This document shows, one piece after another, positions 1 through 4,810 of a DNA stretch of 7,934 nucleotides (the stretch's first letter is position 1; each line of letters opens with the position of its first letter). Both the position numbers and the translations under genes were made by a program. The DNA lies in assembly GCA_021808985.1 (NCBI GenBank), contig JAKBAQ010000126.1, forward strand, positions 1-7,934, given 5' to 3'. The notes under the pieces are model-generated. The model saw only the letters and a list, made by a program, of their open reading frames with translations. It had not been told where the DNA came from and did no database searches. Origin of the DNA: Pseudomonadota bacterium. GTDB lineage: Bacteria > Pseudomonadota > Alphaproteobacteria > Acetobacterales > Acetobacteraceae.

Positions 1-1
1 T

Positions 2-409
2 CGGCCGACGGTGGAGGCGGGGTTTGCGGATGGTTTCTACATCCAGCCCACCGTGTTCCGCGGCAACAACAAGATGCGGCTGTTCCAGGAAGAGATTTTT
101 GGCCCCGTGCTCGCTGTCACCACCTTCAAGGACGAGGCGGAGGCGCTGCATGTCGCCAATGACACGCTCTATGGCCTGGGGGCCGGCGTGTGGTCACGCG
201 ATGGCAGCCGCGCCTACCGGATGGGCCGGGGCATTAAGGCCGGGCGGGTGTGGACCAATTGCTACCATGCCTATCCGGCGCATGCGGCGTTTGGCGGGTA
301 TAAGCAGTCGGGCATCGGGCGCGAGACGCATAAGATGATGCTCGACCATTACCAGCAGACCAAGAACCTGCTGGTGAGCTACAGCCCGAAGGCGCTGGGC
401 TTCTTTTGA
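2..409 (+). CDS. Aldehyde dehydrogenase, AldB/ExaC type, C-terminal part (5' end outside window)
   Basis: This is the last 135 residues of an NAD(P)-dependent aldehyde dehydrogenase, a cytosolic enzyme oxidising small aldehydes such as acetaldehyde to the acid. The frame is open from base 2 to the TGA at 407-409. Visible family signatures are the cofactor-binding EEIFGPV motif (bases 89-109) and the C-terminal block NCYHAYPAHAAFGGYKQSGI with GRETHKMMLDHYQQTKNLL close behind. This block is nearly diagnostic of the AldB/ExaC/AcoD acetaldehyde dehydrogenase group of about 505 residues, and the protein ends in the usual ...LGFF. The catalytic Cys and Glu of the family lie upstream of this window, so activity cannot be judged. 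It is followed at 13 bases by the DUF779 gene, a frequent partner of this subgroup, and the two are probably co-transcribed. Family assignment is firm; the substrate is not. Confidence 0.95.
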   Translation, partial: RPTVEAGFADGFYIQPTVFRGNNKMRLFQEEIFGPVLAVTTFKDEAEALHVANDTLYGLGAGVWSRDGSRAYRMGRGIKAGRVWTNCYHAYPAHAAFGGYKQSGIGRETHKMMLDHYQQTKNLLVSYSPKALGFF

Positions 410-422
410 GCGGGGCGCGGCG

Positions 423-785
423 GTGAGCGAAAAACCGGCGCGCGTGCTCGCCACTGCGGCGGCGCTCGCGCTGATCGCGGCGCTGAGGGCGGCGCATGGG
501 CCGGTGATGTTCCATCAGTCAGGCGGCTGCTGCGACGGCTCATCGCCGATGTGCTTCAAGGAAGGCGACTACATGCTCAGCCCGGATGATGTGGAGCTGG
601 GCGAAATCGGCGGGGCGAAATTTTACATGAGCCCCTCGCAGTTTGAATACTGGAAGTACACGCAACTCATCATCGACGTGGTGCCCGGCATGGGCGGCAT
701 GTTCTCGTTGGAGAACGGGTCTGGTCAACGGTTTTTGACCCGTTCGCGCGTGTTCAGCGACGCGGAGCTGGCGGCTCTGGCCTGA
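423..785 (+). CDS. DUF779 family protein, aldehyde dehydrogenase-associated
   Basis: This 120-residue protein belongs to the DUF779 family, whose biochemical role is unknown to me. The family core is visible: HGPVMF at about residues 25-30, then HQSGGCCDGSSPMC at 31-44 with Cys36, Cys37, Cys44 and His31, and a C-terminal FSLE...RFLTRSR block at 94-109. The cluster of Cys, His and Asp could bind a metal or undergo redox chemistry; that is inference. Residues 8-24 are Ala/Leu-rich but are more likely an amphipathic helix than a signal peptide. The start is GTG at 423, with only a weak purine-rich stretch upstream. The short distance to the dehydrogenase stop suggests translational coupling. DUF779 genes are recurrently found next to ExaC-type aldehyde dehydrogenases, suggesting an accessory role in aldehyde oxidation. 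Confidence 0.9.
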   Translation: MSEKPARVLATAAALALIAALRAAHGPVMFHQSGGCCDGSSPMCFKEGDYMLSPDDVELGEIGGAKFYMSPSQFEYWKYTQLIIDVVPGMGGMFSLENGSGQRFLTRSRVFSDAELAALA

Positions 786-865
786 GGCGGGGCCGCCGGA
801 TTCTTCGCCTGGCGCATTAACCTTACCGATTGTTTTACCGGATACCGTGGCCGCGCGCGCGGTTG

Positions 866-890
866 CGCGGGCGGTGGTGCGCCGCCCGCG
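866..890 (+). terminator. GC-rich hairpin between DUF779 gene and porin gene
   Basis: A perfect 9-base inverted repeat (CGCGGGCGG at 866-874, CCGCCCGCG at 882-890) flanks a 7-base loop. It lies 80 bases after the DUF779 stop and 52 bases before the porin start. Only a short TTTC follows, so it is not a classical intrinsic terminator. It could end the dehydrogenase transcript, act as a leader structure of the porin mRNA, or be both. The alternating CG palindrome at 851-862 just upstream adds further pairing potential. The 157-base gap (786-942) holds no gene I can support. A TTACCG direct repeat (823-828 and 835-840) is also visible there but is too short to interpret. Confidence 0.4.
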
Positions 891-942
891 GGAGGGTTTC
901 GCGCGGGGATTTTGAAAACACAAACGAACAGGGACCAAGAAA

Positions 943-1887
943 ATGACAAGAACAAAATCTGATCCGCGCCTGCTGGCTGGCGTGGCGGCGGCGGCGATTG
1001 CCGGGACCTTCGCGCTCTGCGCGCCGGCGGGGGCCAGCGAGCTTTGGAATCCGTATCTGCGCGGGGTGAATGAAGGGCTGGCCGCGGGCGCCACGCCGCC
1101 GCCGGGTGTTTATGGCGTGCTGGATAATTACTGGACCGATACGACCGTTAAAAACAACAGCGGCAAGAATATTCCCGGCGCGACCGCGAATATTCTGGTC
1201 GAGGTGCCGATCGTGCTGTGGGTGCCGGGGATTAAGGTGCTGGGGGCGAGCTACTCGCTCGGCATCGCGCAGCCGTTTGACTATACCTCGGCGCCGGGAG
1301 TGACCGGACATGTGGGCAGCGGCAACTGGGGCACGTTCAACACCGTGCTGATCCCCGGCCAGCTCGCCTGGACGCTGCCGCAGGATTATTTCGTGAAGAC
1401 CGGGCTGGAGCTTTATCTGCCGGATGCGAGCTCGACCATGCCGGACCTGCGCAACGGCAAGCTGAACAATGGGGGGCTGCCCTCGGGCAACGGATATTTC
1501 GCGGTGCAGGAGGATCTGGGGCTGAGCTGGCTTAGCAATGGCTGGAATCTCAGCGCCGACATGCATCTGGCCGAGCCGGTGACGGCGGATAAGACCACCG
1601 GGTACAATTATATGTCGGGCGATGAGTTCTCGGCCGATTACACGATCGCCAAGACCATCGGGGCGTGGACGTTTGGCGTGGGCGCGCACCAGATGAACCA
1701 GTTTACCGCCGATACGCTGAACGGCGCGCGGCTGACCAACCATATGGAGGAGAGCTACGGCGCGGGGCCGATGGTGGGCTACCAGTTTGGCGGGATTAAT
1801 GTGCTCGCCTCGTGGGACCAGAATATCTACACCAAGAACGATGTGGCGGGGACGATTGTGAATGTCCGCCTGATTACGAAGTTCTGA
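943..1887 (+). CDS. Outer-membrane channel, phenol meta-pathway (SphA/MetA-like) family
   Basis: This 314-residue protein resembles the phenol meta-degradation outer-membrane family (Pfam Phenol_MetA_deg). These are beta-barrel proteins often found with aromatic or hydrophobic catabolic genes and thought to admit the substrate. Residues 1-31 form a Sec signal peptide: basic MTRTK start, Ala-rich hydrophobic core at 11-27, likely cleavage after Ala-Gly-Ala at 29-31. Family landmarks are PPPGVYGVLDNYW near 52-64, a run of alternating strand-like segments, SGDEFSADYTIAKTIGAWTF at 225-244, GPMVGYQFGG at 275-284, and a terminal Phe314 (VRLITKF) typical of barrel-assembly recognition. The start is supported by AGGGA at 930-934, eight bases before the ATG. 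Length is normal for the family. A hairpin at 866-890 lies in its leader. Its stop faces the CoA-transferase stop across 11 bases. The transported compound cannot be read from sequence. Confidence 0.88.
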   Translation: MTRTKSDPRLLAGVAAAAIAGTFALCAPAGASELWNPYLRGVNEGLAAGATPPPGVYGVLDNYWTDTTVKNNSGKNIPGATANILVEVPIVLWVPGIKVLGASYSLGIAQPFDYTSAPGVTGHVGSGNWGTFNTVLIPGQLAWTLPQDYFVKTGLELYLPDASSTMPDLRNGKLNNGGLPSGNGYFAVQEDLGLSWLSNGWNLSADMHLAEPVTADKTTGYNYMSGDEFSADYTIAKTIGAWTFGVGAHQMNQFTADTLNGARLTNHMEESYGAGPMVGYQFGGINVLASWDQNIYTKNDVAGTIVNVRLITKF

Positions 1888-1898
1888 GCCGTGAAGGG

Positions 1899-4106
1899 TT
1901 AGACGACCACTTTTTCACGCAGCCAGGCTTCCACCTGCGCGGTGCTGATGCCGTGCTCGGCCAGGATGGATCTGGTGTCCTGCCCGGGCATGGCGGAAAG
2001 CCGCGAAGCCGGTTGGGTTTGGCTGCGCGAGAAGGTGGCGAGCGGGCCGATGCAGTGGGTGACGTTGCCGTATACGTCGTCATGCATTTCACGCAGGATG
2101 GTGCCGTCGGGCGGGGATTGCTCCCAGGCGTCGCGGATGCAGGGTTCGAGCCAGATGCCGTGGGCGCCAGCCGCCTGCGCCAGGGCGGCGGTGCTCTGGC
2201 CACGGATGGCGGTGGCCAGGTGGGCGCGCTCGGCCTCGCCCCAGGCGGCGCGGCTGGCGGGCAGGGCAAGGCCCAGCAGGCGCGCGAGGGCGCTGGCCAT
2301 GGCATCGGAACGGGCGGCGATGGCGACCCAGCCGTCAGCGGTCTGGTACAGGCTTTCGGCGGGGTGGAAGCCGGACTGCGAGCTGTCAAGCGCGGGAGCG
2401 CCCAGCTGCGTGCCGTCAGGCGCGCGGACCAGCTCGGCCATCATGTAGGTGCCCACGTTCAGCAGGTTGCTCTCGGCGGCGAGGGCGTTGCCGGTTCGCA
2501 GACGTTCATAGAGGCCGACCAGAAGGCCGATGGCGCCGACGGCGCCGGTTGCGAAATCAACCAGGGGGGTGCGGCTGCATAGCGGCGGGTTGCCGGCGCC
2601 GCCCGCGCGGTGCTGCAGGCCGCAATGGGCTTGCATGATCATGTCAAACCCCGGGGCGGCGGCTTTGGGGCCGGTGGCGCCGTAGGCGGTGGTTTCCAGC
2701 GTGATGAGGCTGGGATTGATCTGGCGCAGGGTTGCCTGGTCCAGCCCCAGGCGGCTGGAGACGCCGGGGCGGAAATTATGCAGCACCGCGTCAGCATGCG
2801 CGCACAGGCGCGCGAGAATGGCGCGGCCTTCGCTGGATTTGGCGTCAACACAGATGGTGCGCTTGCCGAAATTGGCGCTGATGATGGTGCGCTCGCCGCT
2901 CATCGTGGAGCGGCCGGTCGGCGGCTCGACGCGGGTGACATCGGCGCCGTAATCGGCCAGCAGCTTGGAGGCGTAGGGGCCGGCGACGAAGACCCCGCAA
3001 TCTATGATCTTGATGCCGGCGAGCGGCGGCGCGCCGGGCGGGGCGGCGCGCAGGCGCTGGGGTGCGGGCTGTGGCGGCGTGGCGGCGCGGCGGATGCGCA
3101 GCGGGCTGCCCACGCCGCGCCAGCCATCGGCGCTGGTCTCGATGATGCCGTTAAGGCGGGTTTGCTCATCGTCCCAGCATTCGCCGGGGGCCAGCACGGC
3201 TTCGGCCGGCACGCCGGCCTGGTGCAGCGCGCGCAGCAGGCTGGCGCGGGGGTGGCGGGCGGCGTGGGTGTTCAGCAGGTCAAAATCGCCATAAAAATTG
3301 GCGGCGCCGCGCGCGGGGTCGGGCATGCAGCGGTCGTGCGGGTCGACAGTGCCGGGGATGCCGAGGGCGGCGTGGACCTTGGCCAGGGCGCCGGGAACGC
3401 CCATGGTGATCTGCACGTAGCGGGAATCGGCGCAGCGCAGGATGAGCTGGCGGACATCGCGCGGGGTGATGCCGGTGAAGCCGGCGTCGGCGCGCTCCGC
3501 CTTCATCCAGAAGGGGCTCCAGAACATGGCGGCGCCGGCGGCGAGCGAAATGCCGACCACCTGGCCGAGGCCGCTGCGCTCACGCTCAACCAGGGCCACC
3601 CAGGTTGCCACGAGGCCTTGCAGCGCCGCGCCGTAGCTGGGCAGGGAAAAGCCGGCGGCGATGGGGCGGGCGGCGAATTGCTCGTAGACCGCGCCAGTCC
3701 GCGCCTGGACCAGAAGGTCGACGGCGGGGCGGGTGGGCTCGTTGGGGTAGCCCTGGATTTGCAGGATGATGAGCCGGGGGTGCTGGCGGCTGAGTGCCTC
3801 GGCGTTCCAGGGCGAGGTGAGGCCGGGATAGTCCTCGCCGCCGAGGATGCAGACATCGGCGGAGGCGAGCAGGGAATCGGCATGCGCGATGGGGGTGAGG
3901 GCGGCGTGGCGATGCCAGAAGCGGTAGGCGGGGTAGAGCTGATGGAAGGGATCGCCGCCGGGAGGTTCGATGCGCGAGACCTGGGCGCCGAGCTCGGCGA
4001 ACTGCTTGGCCACCAGCGCCGCCGCCATGCCGACGCCGAGATCGGCGATGCGCAGATGTTGAACCGCCGTGGGCGTCGGCGTGGGCGGCGGTGGTCCAGA
4101 TTGCAT
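1899..4106 (-). CDS. Double-domain class III CoA-transferase (CaiB/BaiF), N-half lacking catalytic Asp
   Basis: This 735-residue protein is two CaiB/BaiF CoA-transferase domains in tandem, joined by a Pro-rich linker at about 344-362. The C-domain begins at LAGIKIIDCGVFVAGPYASK (362-381) and keeps the family core: GADVTRVEPP (387-396), NFGKRTICVD (412-421), LHNFRPGV (442-449), AYGATGP (474-480) and TPLVDFATG (513-521), where Asp517 is the expected acyl-anhydride nucleophile. The N-domain has the same fold signals (RIADLGVGMAAAL at 19-31, LGAQVSRIEPPGG at 39-51, VERERSG at 173-179), but the aligned position is Ser157 in FSLPSYGA. It is therefore probably structural, or helps form the dimer-like interlocked fold of this family. 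The reaction would be transfer of CoA between carboxylic acids; the substrate is unknown. The ATG at 4106 is the only good start, with a weak ribosome site. A candidate promoter lies at 4146-4174. Confidence 0.92.
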   Translation of the reverse strand: MQSGPPPPTPTPTAVQHLRIADLGVGMAAALVAKQFAELGAQVSRIEPPGGDPFHQLYPAYRFWHRHAALTPIAHADSLLASADVCILGGEDYPGLTSPWNAEALSRQHPRLIILQIQGYPNEPTRPAVDLLVQARTGAVYEQFAARPIAAGFSLPSYGAALQGLVATWVALVERERSGLGQVVGISLAAGAAMFWSPFWMKAERADAGFTGITPRDVRQLILRCADSRYVQITMGVPGALAKVHAALGIPGTVDPHDRCMPDPARGAANFYGDFDLLNTHAARHPRASLLRALHQAGVPAEAVLAPGECWDDEQTRLNGIIETSADGWRGVGSPLRIRRAATPPQPAPQRLRAAPPGAPPLAGIKIIDCGVFVAGPYASKLLADYGADVTRVEPPTGRSTMSGERTIISANFGKRTICVDAKSSEGRAILARLCAHADAVLHNFRPGVSSRLGLDQATLRQINPSLITLETTAYGATGPKAAAPGFDMIMQAHCGLQHRAGGAGNPPLCSRTPLVDFATGAVGAIGLLVGLYERLRTGNALAAESNLLNVGTYMMAELVRAPDGTQLGAPALDSSQSGFHPAESLYQTADGWVAIAARSDAMASALARLLGLALPASRAAWGEAERAHLATAIRGQSTAALAQAAGAHGIWLEPCIRDAWEQSPPDGTILREMHDDVYGNVTHCIGPLATFSRSQTQPASRLSAMPGQDTRSILAEHGISTAQVEAWLREKVVV

Positions 4107-4145
4107 GATCAGCTCAAGGGGAATCCGAAAGGGGAGATGCGGCGA

Positions 4146-4174
4146 TATTTATGAACGGAGCCGCGTGGTTGCAA
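4146..4174 (-). promoter_or_regulatory. Candidate sigma70-type promoter for the CoA-transferase gene
   Basis: Read on the minus strand, a -35-like TTGCAA (4174-4169) is separated by exactly 17 bases from a -10-like TAAATA (4151-4146), about 40 bases before the ATG at 4106. This is the most AT-rich spot in the 150-base gap between the reductase and the CoA-transferase. Four of six bases match the consensus in each box. With the hairpin at 4216-4248 just upstream, this suggests that the CoA-transferase may be transcribed separately from the reductase. It is a pattern match only. Confidence 0.4.
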
Positions 4175-4215
4175 ACCCGGATGCTGGCCGGTGTTGCGGG
4201 AGGGATGGGGGATGT

Positions 4216-4248
4216 TCGGGCGGCCGGCTGATGGCGTGGGCCGCCCGA
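4216..4248 (-). terminator. Perfect 10-base inverted repeat after the reductase gene
   Basis: TCGGGCGGCC (4216-4225) and GGCCGCCCGA (4239-4248) are exact reverse complements separated by 13 bases. The structure begins 9 bases downstream of the reductase stop on the minus strand, the usual place for a terminator or mRNA-stabilising stem. No T-run follows on that strand, so if it terminates it is non-canonical. A protein-binding palindrome is an alternative. Confidence 0.45.
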
Positions 4249-4256
4249 GGGAGGGG

Positions 4257-4718
4257 TTAGACCGGCTCAAGCGCCACGATGGGAATTTCACGCGGGGCGC
4301 GGGACTGGTATTTGAGGTAGACGGGGTGTTTGGCGGTGATGAGCGCCCAGGCGGTGGCGCGCTCCTCGCCCGCGAGCACGCGCGCGCGCGCCTTGGTGTG
4401 CAGGGTGGAGACGCGGATTTCACAGTCCGGGTTTTCCTGCAGGTTGAGGAACCAGATTGGATGGTCAACATTGCCGCCCTTGGAGCCCATGACGTAGTAG
4501 CTGCCATTGTGCGGGACATAGAGCAGCGGCACGTGGCGGGGCTCGCCGCTCTTGCGGCCGATGGTGGTGAGCAGCAGGGTGGTGACGGGGCCGTCGAGCC
4601 CGACGGGCCGGGCGTCCCAGATATGGGCTTTTTCGGGGTCGGTGAGGTAGAGCTTGATGTGGGCGCCGATGATTTGGTTGATGTCCTTGGGGACATCGTC
4701 AAAGGTTGGGACGGACAT
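4257..4718 (-). CDS. Nitroreductase/quinone reductase family protein, deazaflavin (F420)-type, Ddn-like
   Basis: This 153-residue protein has the split-barrel fold family of mycobacterial Ddn (F420H2-dependent quinone reductase, Pfam F420H2_quin_red). The signature blocks are present in order: LLLTTIGRKSGEPRHVPLLY (48-67), which in the family binds the cofactor phosphate region, VMGSKGGN (76-83), HPIWFLNLQENPDCEIRV (86-103), and a C-terminal region beginning GEERATAW (117-124). Length is normal for the single-domain form. It is probably cytosolic or membrane-peripheral; no signal peptide is seen. In characterised members the reductant is deazaflavin F420H2, but family members in proteobacteria may use another flavin or none, so the cofactor here is open. 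The ATG at 4718 is well supported by AAGGAG at 4730-4725, six bases upstream. It lies 92 bases downstream of the kinase/lyase stop, possibly in the same transcript. Confidence 0.9.
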   Translation of the reverse strand: MSVPTFDDVPKDINQIIGAHIKLYLTDPEKAHIWDARPVGLDGPVTTLLLTTIGRKSGEPRHVPLLYVPHNGSYYVMGSKGGNVDHPIWFLNLQENPDCEIRVSTLHTKARARVLAGEERATAWALITAKHPVYLKYQSRAPREIPIVALEPV

Positions 4719-4759
4719 GGGATTCTCCTTCGATTTGCCTTGGTTGATGTGATGTGGCG

Positions 4760-4809
4760 GGGCGCTTGGCGGGCCGCCGGGTGGTGAGGTGGGTGGTTCT
4801 GAAGCGCCC
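4760..4809 (-). terminator. Inverted repeat directly after the kinase/lyase stop codon
   Basis: GGGCGCTT (4760-4767) and AAGCGCCC (4802-4809) are exact reverse complements enclosing 34 bases. A small inner stem (GGCG 4768-4771 with CGCC 4775-4778) sits inside. The outer arm starts one base after the minus-strand stop codon at 4811. The position suits a terminator, or a stem that sets relative expression of the kinase/lyase and the following reductase. There is no T-run after it and the loop is long, so confidence is limited. Confidence 0.35.
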
Positions 4810-4810
4810 T

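Noticed and set aside
835..1743. A 302-codon minus-strand open frame opposite the porin gene
   Set aside because: Its product is Arg/His/Pro-rich without a recognisable fold, while the plus-strand frame has a signal peptide, ribosome site and family motifs.
1888..1918. A possible bidirectional terminator between the convergent porin and CoA-transferase genes (GTGAA 1891-1895 with TTCAC 1914-1918)
   Set aside because: The stem is only 5 bases with an 18-base loop, and half of it lies inside the CoA-transferase coding sequence, so it is not convincing.
1812..2582. A 256-codon plus-strand open frame running from the end of the porin gene into the CoA-transferase gene
   Set aside because: It overlaps two well-supported genes in other frames and has a Gly/Ala-rich product with no family resemblance.
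2610..4154. A 514-codon plus-strand open frame antisense to the CoA-transferase
   Set aside because: Its product is Gly/Ala-rich with no recognisable domain, and it lies opposite a gene with clear family motifs. Long antisense frames of this type are common in high-GC DNA.
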